A DNA stretch of 43,304 bases from Planctomycetota bacterium. GTDB lineage: Bacteria > Planctomycetota > UBA8742 > UBA2392. The position numbers and the translations under genes are program-made. Shown one piece after another: positions 1 to 8,388 of the stretch. Below the pieces are notes generated by a model. It did no database searches and was not told the DNA's origin. It saw only the letters and a program-made list of their open reading frames with translations. Numbering within the stretch: the first letter of the stretch is position 1; the number at the start of each line of letters is the position of its first letter. The stretch spans positions 1-43,304 of the forward strand of contig JADLAK010000102.1 in NCBI GenBank assembly GCA_020848275.1, read 5' to 3'.

Positions 1-10
1 AATGCCTTTC

Positions 11-101
11 GTAGCGCGGGCGTCTCGCCCGCAGTCGCGGGCCAAAGGCCTGCGACGATTGCGGCCAAGATGGCCGCGCTACCCGCAGGCTGGAAGCCTG
101 C
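11..101. repeat. Cluster of four REP-like palindromes
   Basis: Four adjacent palindromes with 3-nt loops are visible: GCGGGCG/CGCCCGC (16-32), an imperfect one at 34-56, GCGGCCA/TGGCCGC (61-77) and GCAGGCT/AGCCTGC (85-101). The first three are enclosed by outer arms GTAGCGCG (11-18) and CGCGCTAC (75-82), so the block can fold as a branched cruciform. The core AGGCTGGAAGCCT of the last palindrome recurs inside the dipeptidase gene at 22578-22596. No protein-coding sense is apparent. Role unknown; it looks like an intergenic REP/BIME-type repeat. Confidence 0.75.
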
Positions 102-110
102 ATCAATCAA

Positions 111-199
111 ACTGACCCACTACCCGCGCGACCCGCGACTCGCGACACGGGGCCCCAGCCTGTATTGTCTGCCGACCCACTGACTACCGACCACCGGCT
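111..199. repeat. Heptamer-like degenerate tandem repeat
   Basis: Two stretches (about 111-149 and 170-199) are built of short near-tandem words such as CGACCCG and ACCGACC with a period near 7. They resemble one arm of the short-period repeats seen elsewhere in this window, but here both stretches are in the same orientation. They lie in the 5' region of the rsmB-like gene; no clear promoter or Shine-Dalgarno is seen. Confidence 0.4.
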
Positions 200-207
200 A
201 ACAACTC

Positions 208-1845
208 ATGGCTGACTTTTCCCGCGGACGCGCGCGCCAACCGAAACCCCAGCACCAGGCCCGGCACGACGGGCCCCATCGGCAGGCTCAGGGCGGGCCG
301 TCGCGCGCCAGGCCCGACCATCGCGATACACGCAAAGGCAGTTTCCGCCAGAAGCAGCGCGACGCCGCCGAACGCGGGCCGCGTTCCAGCGGCGTCGGTC
401 CCCGCTCAGCCCCCCACCCGCGTTCGGCCCACGGCCCCGACCCGCGCAAGCTTGGCTGGGCAGTGCTGCGCCGCGTCTCGCCCGGCGATGTGCTGGAGGG
501 CGCGGTGTTGGCCGAGTTCCGCCACCAGGGCCTTGACACGTCAATGCTTCACCGCGTGCTGCCGATGCTCGAGGACGCCTCGCGCTTTGGCATGCTTTTC
601 GACCACCTGATCGGCCACGTCGCCACGCGGCCCGCCGGCGCGCTTGACGCCGACGTGCGTGCGGCGCTTCATCTGTATCTCGCGTGGTTTCTGCTCGATG
701 ATCCCAAGGCCGTCTACGCCCACGGCCAGGCCGCGGTCGATTTGCTCAGCGACGTCCACACCGCGCGCGGCTTCGTCAACGCCTGCGTGCGCCGTCTGAG
801 TGAGTTGCTCAAGGTCGAAAACGTCCCGCCCGACGATTACCGCGCCATGGCAGCCGCAGGCAAAATCCCCGAGTTCTGGCGCGACCGTTGCCGCCTCGGC
901 GCGGGGCGTATCACGCGCGCCGAACGCGCGATCTTCGCCGACTTCGCAACCGCGCCCGCGACGCACCTCGCACAAACTTGCGGCCTGCCAGAGGACTTCG
1001 TCAACCGGCTGATCGAGCAGCACGGGCTCAATGCGGCGTGCATGGTCGCATTATCCGCAGTGGAAAAGACGCCGACGTGGCTGCGCGCCAACACGCTCAA
1101 GACCAGCCCCGAGGGGTTGAAACACATCCTGTCGCTGCGCGGCATTGAGGCCACGCAGCAAAGCCGCGCGATCGCACTGCCCGTCGGCACGCGCGACTTC
1201 GACCAGCTTGGCATCTTCGAGACGGGACTCGCCTACGTGCAGGACTTCAGCGCCCAGCAGGTCGCGCCCGCTGTCGGCGCGAGGCAGGGCGACAAGATCC
1301 TCGACCTCTGCGCCGCGCCGGGCGGCAAGGCCACGCACCTGGCGGAGTTGACCACCGAGCGCGCAAAAATTCTCGCCGTGGATGTGTCCCTTGAGAAAAT
1401 CGAGCGCATCCAGGAAAACATCGCGCGTCTGGGATACACCAGCATCGCGACTGCCGCCGCCGACGCGCTGACAGTGAAATTCCCCGAGCCCTTTGACCGC
1501 GTGCTTCTCGACGCCCCGTGCTCAAACAGCGGCGTGCTCGCCCGCCGCGTCGAGGCGCGCCACCGGCTGACGCCGGGCAAGCTGAAGGAACTCGGCGAGA
1601 TGCAGCGCAAGATGCTCGAGAACGCCGCGGCGAACCTGAAACCCGGCGGCACGCTGGTTTACAGCGTGTGCAGCGTGCTGATGGAAGAGGGCATGGACGT
1701 CACACGCGCGTTTATCGAGGCGCGGCAGCCCGGGACGTCGCACACCCGAGAAGACGGCGGCTGGGCTATAGAGGAAGAGAAGGTCGTGCTTCCCGTGCCC
1801 GCCTGGCACGACGGCACCTACTTCTGCCGACTGAAGGCGCCGTAA
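208..1845 (+). CDS. rsmB: 16S rRNA m5C methyltransferase, RsmB/Sun family
   Basis: A 545-residue cytosolic methyltransferase predicted to methylate a cytosine at C5 in 16S rRNA (C967 in E. coli) with S-adenosylmethionine. Residues 1 to about 75 are a low-complexity basic tail rich in Arg, Gln and His, not typical of the family. An alpha-helical NusB-like domain follows (about 80-200), then the NOL1/NOP2/Sun catalytic domain. Visible motifs: SAM loop LDLCAAPGGK (365-374), motif IV DAPCS with Cys438, and motif VI YSVCS with the likely nucleophile Cys488. Length without the tail fits RsmB. The ATG at 208 lacks a clear Shine-Dalgarno, so the basic tail could be partly untranslated. It converges with the next gene, with 2 nt between stop codons. 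The family is firm; the exact target base is inferred. Confidence 0.9.
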   Translation: MADFSRGRARQPKPQHQARHDGPHRQAQGGPSRARPDHRDTRKGSFRQKQRDAAERGPRSSGVGPRSAPHPRSAHGPDPRKLGWAVLRRVSPGDVLEGAVLAEFRHQGLDTSMLHRVLPMLEDASRFGMLFDHLIGHVATRPAGALDADVRAALHLYLAWFLLDDPKAVYAHGQAAVDLLSDVHTARGFVNACVRRLSELLKVENVPPDDYRAMAAAGKIPEFWRDRCRLGAGRITRAERAIFADFATAPATHLAQTCGLPEDFVNRLIEQHGLNAACMVALSAVEKTPTWLRANTLKTSPEGLKHILSLRGIEATQQSRAIALPVGTRDFDQLGIFETGLAYVQDFSAQQVAPAVGARQGDKILDLCAAPGGKATHLAELTTERAKILAVDVSLEKIERIQENIARLGYTSIATAAADALTVKFPEPFDRVLLDAPCSNSGVLARRVEARHRLTPGKLKELGEMQRKMLENAAANLKPGGTLVYSVCSVLMEEGMDVTRAFIEARQPGTSHTREDGGWAIEEEKVVLPVPAWHDGTYFCRLKAP

Positions 1846-1847
1846 AA

Positions 1848-3023
1848 CTACTTCGTTTTCTTGTCTTCGCGGCGCACGAACTCCACGCCGCCGATGACGA
1901 TGCGCGCGCCTTCGGTGCTGATACCCAATTTGGTGATGGCGCCCTTGGTACTGGCGCATCGGTCCACCTTCTCACCGTCGAGTTTGGCATCGCAGTAATG
2001 TCGATTTTCCGGGCCGCCTTCGTCGGTAACCTCAAAGGTCCACGTCTGCCAGATCTGGTTTTTGGCTTTCTTGAAGGGAGCTTTCGCGTCACCGCTGACT
2101 TTTGCGGTCCAGTTGCCGTTGTCCTTTAGCACCCAACTCGCCAACGCCACCTTGCTCTCTGTCGTCAGCCAAATGGAGGCCTCGGAACCCGACACCCATC
2201 GCACTTTCACAGTAAACGTGCAGTTGCCTTTGCTCCACTCGGCGGGGATTGTGAACTCAAGCGCGGACTTCTCCCCAACCCTGAGGTTTTGGCCCACTTT
2301 TGCAATTTCGCCAAAGCGATCTGGCGAAAGCGCCATAATCAAGTCCGTTCCTCTAATATCGAAGACCTGCGCGTCCAGCGCATGCACAGACTTAAGCTCG
2401 CTCCACCGGCGCACCCATTCGGCTCCGTCCTTGACGTCGGAGTTCGCGAATTGCGTCGACAAAACCTCGGCCGCTTTGACACGCTTCTCTTCTTTGTTGG
2501 TTTCGTCGGCGATGAAGTCTTTGAACGAAGTTAACACGTCAAGCGGTGCAGAATGACTGAGGAACGCATCGTGAGCAAACGCCCAGGCCGGAGTTTCGAT
2601 CTCCAACGCTTTCCAGCGCGCAAACGCCCACGCCGCGGCTCCCTTGTCAGGCGCCGCGACAGCGAGCTGCAAAACGAGGGGTTCGTGTTCGGTGTCCACC
2701 AGTTTCTTGACCAAGTCCAAAACGCCGGTGACACGGCAAGCAACGGCAAGTTCGAGCAGCCGGGTGCGCCGCTTTTCTTCAGTCGCTGCCAGCGCCTTCA
2801 GCTTCTTTTGCACCATTGCCTGGTCAGCGATCCTGATTTTAACGAGCACTTCGGCACGCTTGTCGTCGTTGGTCTCAGCATCGAGATAAGTGTCGATGAA
2901 CTTGTTGACTTCTAACTGACTTGCGCCACTGGCCGGTGCCGGCGCGGCGCTTGCAGGCTCACCGAAGCTCAGGCCGAAAACGATCGCAATCAGACCGATA
3001 AATATCACAGAAGGCAGCCGCAA
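1848..3023 (-). CDS. Exported protein of unknown function
   Basis: 391 residues from a TTG start chosen because AGGAG lies 5 nt upstream and because it gives a clean signal peptide (MRLPSVIFIGLIAIVFG, cleavage near ASA-AP). A longer frame to 3104 has no such support. After the signal come about 190 residues of mostly helical, charged sequence resembling HEAT/TPR-type repeats. The C-terminal part is predicted beta-rich with many Trp and a hydrophobic-polar alternation suggesting a jelly-roll. I do not recognise a named family. It is transcribed in the same direction as the LRR gene located upstream of it (3136-4377), with a 112-nt gap, so separate promoters are possible. Confidence 0.75.
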   Translation of the reverse strand: MRLPSVIFIGLIAIVFGLSFGEPASAAPAPASGASQLEVNKFIDTYLDAETNDDKRAEVLVKIRIADQAMVQKKLKALAATEEKRRTRLLELAVACRVTGVLDLVKKLVDTEHEPLVLQLAVAAPDKGAAAWAFARWKALEIETPAWAFAHDAFLSHSAPLDVLTSFKDFIADETNKEEKRVKAAEVLSTQFANSDVKDGAEWVRRWSELKSVHALDAQVFDIRGTDLIMALSPDRFGEIAKVGQNLRVGEKSALEFTIPAEWSKGNCTFTVKVRWVSGSEASIWLTTESKVALASWVLKDNGNWTAKVSGDAKAPFKKAKNQIWQTWTFEVTDEGGPENRHYCDAKLDGEKVDRCASTKGAITKLGISTEGARIVIGGVEFVRREDKKTK

Positions 3024-3135
3024 GCGATCTCCTGTCAAGTATTGAGCACAAAAGTCTACAACGATTGGGATAACGTATTGGCGGTTTTCCCGTATTTCAC
3101 ACAATCTTGGCAGGCCTTTGCCGGCGAAAACTCGG

Positions 3136-4377
3136 CTAACCGCCCGTCGGGAACTCGGCCTGGATTTTAGTGTCCGGGAGTTTCTCGATCAGCTCCTTGA
3201 TGTCATCGACGGTGATCGCACTGTTGCGCCTGAGGTTGAGTTCTTTCAGCCCGTTCAGCGTCACAAGTTTCATGGCGCCCGCGGGCGTCAACTTGTTCTG
3301 GATCAGCAACAGGTGTGTCAACTGCGTCATCTTGGCGACGTGTTCCATCGCGTCGTCGCCGATCCCCGTTTCGGACAGCGACAGGCGCTTGATCGACTTG
3401 CTCTCCGCCAGCGCCTTGCAGCCCTCGGCGCCTAGCTGGCAGCTCCGCAGGTCCACTTCTTCCAGAGCCGTCATCGTCTTGAGGTGCGAAAGGCCCGCTG
3501 CTGTAAACTTCGCACCCGACGTCAGCAGGGTGACAAGCTTGTCGTGACCCTTGAAGGCTTCGAGCGTTCCATCGCCAAGCGGGAAAAACATCGCACGCAG
3601 TTTCTTGAGGTTCTTCAGTTTGGCCAGGTGCTTGCCGCCTTCATCGGTGATCTTGCCTTGGCCGATGATCAGCGTTTCCAGCGCCGAAAGTTTCGCAATC
3701 TCGGCGCATCCCGCGTCGTCCAGCCCGTCACCGCCGATGCCCAGCGCCTTCAGCTTCTGCAAGCCGGCAAGTGCGGCGAGGCCCTCGACAGTCACGGCCG
3801 TGGCGCCAAGCGTCAATGACTCAAGGCTCGTGAACCGTCCAACGGCCTTGTATCCGGCGGCACCGAACTTGCCGCAGCTCGGGCAGGTCAAGGCGGTAAG
3901 CGGCAACTTGTCACTGAAGTCGGCGAGGAACTCGCCGGTGACCAGTGTGCAATCGGAAAGGTCCAGTTCGCGCAGCGCCCTCAGGGTGCTGAGCTTGCGC
4001 AGGCCCGCGTCGGTCACTTTCTGGTTGTACATGAACGAAAACTTCTCGAGCGCCGGGCATTTGCCAAGGTGCTCAAAGCAGCCATCTCCCAGCACCGTCA
4101 CGTTGATCCACAGCGACCTGAGGTTGGCCAGCTTTGCGATCGGCGCCAGGCCCGCGTCGGTCACCGTTGCCTTGTCTCGTTCAAACGAGAGGTCCTCGAG
4201 CTTGGCCAGGCGTTCGAGCGCCGCCACCATCTCGTCGCTGGCTTTGGAAAGGATCAACGCCTTGGTGTCGGCGGGGAGTTTGTTGATCTCGTCGACAGAT
4301 GACGCCTTGGCCGGCCTTTGCGCCGCCATCGAACCGGCCAACACAACCAGCAGCAACGGGGCAAGTAACCTAAGCAT
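3136..4377 (-). CDS. Exported leucine-rich-repeat protein
   Basis: 413 residues from the ATG at 4377, preceded by AAAAGGAG with a 7-nt spacer; a 7-codon upstream extension is less likely. The signal peptide is MLRLLAPLLLVVLAG...AAQ. The rest is a run of about twelve LRRs of the ribonuclease-inhibitor/AMN1 style, with repeated phrases such as VTDAGL, ITDEGG and LTPAG followed by L-x-x-L-x-L. The end, LPDTKIQAEFP, is typical of secreted planctomycetal LRR proteins. It probably acts as a binding scaffold in the periplasm or at the surface; the ligand is unknown. It is divergent from the gene at 4674 across a 296-nt spacer. Confidence 0.85.
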   Translation of the reverse strand: MLRLLAPLLLVVLAGSMAAQRPAKASSVDEINKLPADTKALILSKASDEMVAALERLAKLEDLSFERDKATVTDAGLAPIAKLANLRSLWINVTVLGDGCFEHLGKCPALEKFSFMYNQKVTDAGLRKLSTLRALRELDLSDCTLVTGEFLADFSDKLPLTALTCPSCGKFGAAGYKAVGRFTSLESLTLGATAVTVEGLAALAGLQKLKALGIGGDGLDDAGCAEIAKLSALETLIIGQGKITDEGGKHLAKLKNLKKLRAMFFPLGDGTLEAFKGHDKLVTLLTSGAKFTAAGLSHLKTMTALEEVDLRSCQLGAEGCKALAESKSIKRLSLSETGIGDDAMEHVAKMTQLTHLLLIQNKLTPAGAMKLVTLNGLKELNLRRNSAITVDDIKELIEKLPDTKIQAEFPTGG

Positions 4378-4541
4378 TAAATCTCTCCTTTTAGTCAACA
4401 GGCGGGCCCAGTGGCGGCGGATTCTCTCCAGTTTGCGTTGTAGCTGCCAGTGCCATCAGTAACCATTTCATAACCCATTACGACGCAATGTGTTTAGGTG
4501 TAAACCGTCGGTGCAAACGCGCGCCTTAATTTACGCATCCT

Positions 4542-4572
4542 TTGCGACGACAGTCGCGCCATGGTGTAAAAT
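4542..4572 (+). promoter_or_regulatory. Possible promoter with internal dyad
   Basis: TTGCGA (4542-4547) and TAAAAT (4567-4572) are separated by 19 nt, slightly long for sigma70. A perfect dyad GCGAC-GACA-GTCGC (544-557 within 4544-4557) overlaps the -35 and spacer and could be an operator. It would drive the gene at 4674 with a leader of about 95 nt. Nothing else in the 4378-4673 spacer looks coding; a small dyad GTTTA/TAAAC lies near 4491-4504. Confidence 0.35.
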
Positions 4573-4673
4573 TCATGGGGAATTCCGGCACTTTTTGGCC
4601 GGGAGTACGTTCTATTTTGTCGGGTTCGCCCGTTCGTTCCCTTTTTGACTTCCCCTGCCGCGAAGGAGTGTTC

Positions 4674-5891
4674 ATGGTTCGCCTGATGTTGCTGGCCGCG
4701 CTCGCCGCGATTGCATGCGCGCCGCTGATGGCGCAGAGCCAGCCGAAGGAAGGCCTGCGCGTCATCAAGTATCCGTTGGCAGTCGACGGCTTTTGTCAGC
4801 TCACGCCTTCGGCAATGGTCGACAAGAATGACTTCCGCGAGAACCTGGGCATGTACGGCATTCGCCCGGCGTTCATCCTGCTACTGCCCGAGGAAGCGAC
4901 TGACGACTACGGCAAGATCATGGTCAACACCTACAAGGAAATGCTGACCTTTGCCGACGAAGTGGGCAAACGCCTGGCCAAGAAAGCCGATGTTGTGGTC
5001 TGTTATTACCTCGAGGCCGGCGGCGACCCGCTCAAGCCGCCCGCGCACGTCACGCAGGTCAAGCTCAAGTATTGCAGCCTGATGGCGATGGAAATGTGGG
5101 CCGGCAAGTTCATTGAAGGCGACGTGCTGGACCTCAAGTTCAACCTCAATTTCAACTCGGGCCTGGGCGCCATGAACTGGCTCTACGTCAGTGAACTCGG
5201 CCAGATCGGCGATTCCGGCACCGGCAGCAAGGACCCCAAGCTCGAGGACAACCTCAAGCGCGTCGAGAAGCGCATCCCGCTAAAGGGCCTGCAGGCCGAG
5301 GCCATGGAGTCGCTTTACAAATGGAACATCGGCGAGGCGCTCAAGAAGATCGCCAAGGCGGAAGCCGCCGCCAAGCCCGAGGACGAAACCTGGTGCAAGA
5401 ACTACCGCGCAGTGGCCGAGAAAATGGAGGAAGGCTATCGCGACCTCGTGGCCAAGCCCGAACAGGACCGCGGCTACCTCGTCGAGTACGGCGTTGCGCT
5501 GGCGCAACTTGCCAAGATGCTCAAGGGCAACGAGCGCGAGAAGATCGTGGCTGACGAACTGGCCGAGCTGAAGAAGACCGACGAATACAAGTTTGCCGCC
5601 AAGGCCAAGCCGAAGTACGACGAACTGCGCCGCGAATACTATGCCGTGGTGGTCGTGGGCCACGCGCAGAGCAGGCAGGATTACTATCGCCTGTTGGGCA
5701 ACGCGCACAAAACGATCAAGGGCAAGCTCGAGGCCTTTGCCAAGGAGTACAAGGGCTGCGCCTATGCCAAGCGTGCGAGTTCGTGGGTGTTGACGATCAA
5801 GGTCTGGGAGGCGCTGGGCCGCGGCGAGACCGTCGTGCGCACCGGCGACGAGGAAGAGGAAGAAGACGACGCGCCGGAAGGCGACGGGTAG
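4674..5891 (+). CDS. Exported protein, first of a tandem paralogous pair
   Basis: 405 residues from the ATG at 4674, chosen because GAAGGAG lies 5 nt upstream and the product then begins with a signal peptide (MVRLMLLAALAAIACAPLMAQ). The mature part is one domain of about 360 residues rich in Lys/Glu helices. An N-terminal block is shared with the next gene (VDGxCQL, RENLGM, GIRPAF, KKADVV, GDPxKPPAH), with central SKDPKLEDN and later LKKTDEYK. The last 15 residues are an acidic tail (GDEEEEEDD). I do not recognise the family. The thioredoxin-sized first half containing KKADVVxxYYL could be an alpha/beta fold, but no CxxC is present. A strong terminator follows immediately. Confidence 0.75.
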   Translation: MVRLMLLAALAAIACAPLMAQSQPKEGLRVIKYPLAVDGFCQLTPSAMVDKNDFRENLGMYGIRPAFILLLPEEATDDYGKIMVNTYKEMLTFADEVGKRLAKKADVVVCYYLEAGGDPLKPPAHVTQVKLKYCSLMAMEMWAGKFIEGDVLDLKFNLNFNSGLGAMNWLYVSELGQIGDSGTGSKDPKLEDNLKRVEKRIPLKGLQAEAMESLYKWNIGEALKKIAKAEAAAKPEDETWCKNYRAVAEKMEEGYRDLVAKPEQDRGYLVEYGVALAQLAKMLKGNEREKIVADELAELKKTDEYKFAAKAKPKYDELRREYYAVVVVGHAQSRQDYYRLLGNAHKTIKGKLEAFAKEYKGCAYAKRASSWVLTIKVWEALGRGETVVRTGDEEEEEDDAPEGDG

Positions 5892-5911
5892 AGATCAGCT
5901 TTCACTGACGC

Positions 5912-5940
5912 GGGCCGGCGCTTGCCGGCCCGTTTTATTT
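5912..5940 (+). terminator. Rho-independent terminator
   Basis: The perfect hairpin GGGCCGGC-GCTT-GCCGGCCC (5912-5931) is followed by GTTTTATTTT. It sits 20 nt after the stop of the gene at 4674, which separates the two paralogues into distinct transcripts. Confidence 0.9.
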
Positions 5941-6078
5941 TGCGCGCTACGCACTGCGCAAAAAGAAGTTTCCACAAAATCATTTTTCGTTTCGAATTTT
6001 TTTCGCGCGCGTTTTTTGCCGCGTAAAAATTGGTTTACGTTTGGAACTTTTTTCGTCACGCCTCGTTTCATCCGCAAC

Positions 6079-6127
6079 GAGCCTGTCCGGACGAACCACT
6101 CGCGTGAGTGATCTCCCGGACGGGCTC
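6079..6127 (+). promoter_or_regulatory. Long leader hairpin before second paralogue
   Basis: GAGCCTGTCCGG (6079-6090) pairs with CCGGACGGGCTC (6116-6127) with one G-T pair. Inside it lies a second stem CACTC-GCGT-GAGTG (6097-6110). The structure ends 18 nt before the ATG at 6146. The preceding 5941-6060 segment is unusually AT-rich for this genome and probably holds the promoter. The hairpin may be a regulatory leader or a REP-type palindrome. Confidence 0.5.
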
Positions 6128-6145
6128 TCAAACGGGGGCCGCCCA

Positions 6146-7318
6146 ATGTTGACGAAACTCGCCACGACGCTGATGCTGATGTGCCTCGCCGCGCCGCTGA
6201 TGGCCGAGGACTCGAGCCAGCCCAAGAATTCCATCCGCACGGTCAAATACCCGGTGATGGTCGACGGCACCTGCCAGCTCAAGCCGTCGATCATGCTCGA
6301 CAAGGACGACCAGCGCGAAAACCTTGGCATGTTCGGCATCCGCCCGGCGTTCGTTTTCATCCTGCCCGACTACGCCGTGACCGCGCAGGGCAAGCTCAAC
6401 ACTCAAGCTTACGCCGAGATGTTCAGCTTCATCGACCAGCTCGGCCAGCGCCTTGGCAAGAAGGCCGACGTCGTGGCGTTGTACTATCTTGGCCGTGACG
6501 GCGACCCGACTAAACCGCCGGCGCACATCGCGCAGTTCAAAAGCCGCAACGCAAGCCTTATGGCTCTCAAACTCTCGCCGACGGGAAACCCCAGTGACAG
6601 CCTCATCGACGTGCTCTGGAACATGGACGTGAACTCGGCTCTGGGCGCGATGAACTGGATGTACATGGCCCAGCTTGGCGAGATCACCGATAGCGGCATG
6701 GGCAGCAAGGACCCCAAGCTCGAGGACAACGTCAAGCGCGTCGAGAAGCGCCTGCCGATCAAGGGCGACAGCGCCGCGATCATGGACAAGCTGGCGCGCT
6801 GGAATGTCGGCGAGACGCTGAAGCTGATCGCCAAGGCTGAAGCCAAGGCCAAGGATGACCAGCTTGCCACGCTGAAGCTGCAGCGCGAAACCGCCGAGAA
6901 GATGGAAGAGATCTACCGCGGGCTGGTGGTATCGCCCGAACAAGAGCGCCGCTACTTCGTCGAATACGCCGACGCGCTGGCCAACCTTTCGAAGATCCTC
7001 AAGGGCAGCGAGCGCGCGGCGGAAGTTTCCGCCGAGCTTGCCGAGTTCAAGAAGACCGACGAGTTCAAGGTTGCGCAAAAGGCCCAGCCGAAGTTCGCCG
7101 AGCTGCGCAAGGAGTACTACTCGATCCACGTTTATGTCAAACGCGGCGAGAGCGAGCGGGAGTATTACGCCCGCAAGGCCAAGGCCATGAACGGCATCAA
7201 GCTCAAGCTGCAGGCCTTCGCGCAGGACTTTGCGGAGATCGGTTATGCCGATGTCGCGCTGGGCTGGGTCGCGCAGATCCTTTATTACGAGGCGCTGGGC
7301 AACGGTAGCGAGAATTGA
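6146..7318 (+). CDS. Exported protein, second of a tandem paralogous pair
   Basis: 390 residues from the ATG at 6146, which gives a signal peptide (MLTKLATTLMLMCLAAPLMAE); a 35-codon upstream extension would bury it. The product is a clear paralogue of the protein at 4674, colinear over almost its whole length. Conserved blocks include VKYPVMVDG, DDQRENLGMFGIRPAF, LGAMNWMYMAQLGEI and SKDPKLEDN, plus a Lys-rich C-terminal half. It lacks the acidic tail of its partner. Function is unknown. Only a weak G-rich Shine-Dalgarno is present. It has its own AT-rich promoter region and structured leader, so the pair may be differently regulated. Confidence 0.75.
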   Translation: MLTKLATTLMLMCLAAPLMAEDSSQPKNSIRTVKYPVMVDGTCQLKPSIMLDKDDQRENLGMFGIRPAFVFILPDYAVTAQGKLNTQAYAEMFSFIDQLGQRLGKKADVVALYYLGRDGDPTKPPAHIAQFKSRNASLMALKLSPTGNPSDSLIDVLWNMDVNSALGAMNWMYMAQLGEITDSGMGSKDPKLEDNVKRVEKRLPIKGDSAAIMDKLARWNVGETLKLIAKAEAKAKDDQLATLKLQRETAEKMEEIYRGLVVSPEQERRYFVEYADALANLSKILKGSERAAEVSAELAEFKKTDEFKVAQKAQPKFAELRKEYYSIHVYVKRGESEREYYARKAKAMNGIKLKLQAFAQDFAEIGYADVALGWVAQILYYEALGNGSEN

Positions 7319-7364
7319 CGAAGATGAACTTTCCGGGGGATGGTTCCCCTTCGTTGACAAAGAC

Positions 7365-7397
7365 CCCGGGGGCCGCAGCAGCGCGCCCCCGGGTTGT
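7365..7397. terminator. Terminator hairpin between converging genes
   Basis: CCCGGGGGC (7365-7373) pairs with GCCCCCGGG (7385-7393) around an 11-nt loop, followed by TTGTTGTT. It lies between the stop codons of the plus-strand gene ending at 7318 and the minus-strand gene ending at 7417 and may serve both directions. Confidence 0.7.
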
Positions 7398-7416
7398 TGT
7401 TGGGATTCAGGTGGCT

Positions 7417-7914
7417 TTACTTCGGCTTGGGTTCTTCGCCGCGCCACAGGTTCGCGGTTGCGAGTTCCGCGCGGCCCGCCTGCTTCAGGTACAGGAAGAG
7501 CTGCATCTTGTAGCCCGTCAGCCATTTCAGCGGCAGGTCCAGCAGCCACTGGGCGGTCGTCGCCGTCTTGCCCCAGGGCACGGTGACTTCCTTCTTTAAT
7601 GCGTCGGCCTCGTTGATGCCGGCAAAGAGTTCTTTGACCATCGTCGCCTGGCGATCCAGCGCCGCGGGAATCTCGGCCAGCGTCAGGTTCTGCGCCGCGT
7701 CGCGCAGCGGCTTGACTGCGTCGCCGTTGCCGTTGACCGCATAAGCCACGCCCGAAGCGCCGGTGTAGGCGAGGTAGCGCATGAGTTCGAGGATCGAGCG
7801 CTGGCCGAAAGTCGGCCGGTAATGCTCCATGCCCGCGGGAATCTTGCCGTGCAGGTGTTTGACGACGGCGATTTCACGCTGGATCGACTCGAGGATAAGT
7901 TCTTTGTAGGCCAT
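7417..7914 (-). CDS. DinB-like four-helix protein
   Basis: 165 residues, start ATG at 7914 with GGGAG 5 nt upstream. The pattern is that of the DinB/YfiT-like metal-binding four-helix bundle superfamily. There is an N-terminal helix with IQREIAVVKHLHGKI, a central LTLAEIPAALDRQATMV helix, and a C-terminal LLDLPLKWLTGYKMQLFLYLKQAG helix typical of the family's last helix. The usual three-histidine metal site is not obvious: His20, His22 and His31 are clustered near the N-terminus, so catalysis is doubtful. It is the last gene of a three-gene minus-strand operon (8916 to 7417). Confidence 0.65.
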   Translation of the reverse strand: MAYKELILESIQREIAVVKHLHGKIPAGMEHYRPTFGQRSILELMRYLAYTGASGVAYAVNGNGDAVKPLRDAAQNLTLAEIPAALDRQATMVKELFAGINEADALKKEVTVPWGKTATTAQWLLDLPLKWLTGYKMQLFLYLKQAGRAELATANLWRGEEPKPK

Positions 7915-7926
7915 GTCCGCTCCCGG

Positions 7927-8385
7927 CTACGAAAGGTTTCGAAGGATGTGCTGGCGCAGGATGATACCCAGTTGTTTGCAATTCGGGCCCTCGACCTTGA
8001 TTTCGATCGGCTTGATTCGGCCCCACATGGCGACTTCGCAGGAAAGCTCCGACTTCGGCTCCGGAGCGATGGTGTCAAGATAGGCCATGTCGAACTGCTT
8101 TGCGTTGATCAGGCACGAGGTCACGCGGCCCTGCAGCGCGACGATGTCGTAGCGCGGGCTTGGCGCCCTCTTCACCAGCATGCCGGAGTTCATCATTGCA
8201 CGGTCGCTGAAAAACCACAGCTCGTGGCACGGGTTGCCGATGAAGTCGCGCGCCGGAGTCACCAGCGCGTTTTGCGGCGGTCCGCCGGTTGCGCTCGCGA
8301 AGAAGTTGAGCACTGACTCGACGCGCTCGCGCATGTCGGGGTTGACGTTCATTGCCATGAAATAAGCGGCGATGTTGGGGTCCAT
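7927..8385 (-). CDS. Conserved-looking protein of unknown function
   Basis: 152 residues, start ATG at 8385, 3 nt after the stop of the upstream gene, with GGAG-like sequence overlapping that gene's end, so translational coupling is likely. No signal peptide or membrane segment. The sequence is mixed alpha/beta and includes HELWFFSDRAMM and RYDIVALQGRVTSCLI. I do not recognise the family. Its place between a TPR-like protein and a DinB-like protein suggests a small cytosolic module of unknown task. Confidence 0.65.
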   Translation of the reverse strand: MDPNIAAYFMAMNVNPDMRERVESVLNFFASATGGPPQNALVTPARDFIGNPCHELWFFSDRAMMNSGMLVKRAPSPRYDIVALQGRVTSCLINAKQFDMAYLDTIAPEPKSELSCEVAMWGRIKPIEIKVEGPNCKQLGIILRQHILRNLS

Positions 8386-8388
8386 GGG

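Noticed and set aside
4542..4673. Upstream start for the 4674 gene
   Set aside because: It would place the signal peptide in the middle of the chain; GAAGGAG directly supports the ATG at 4674.
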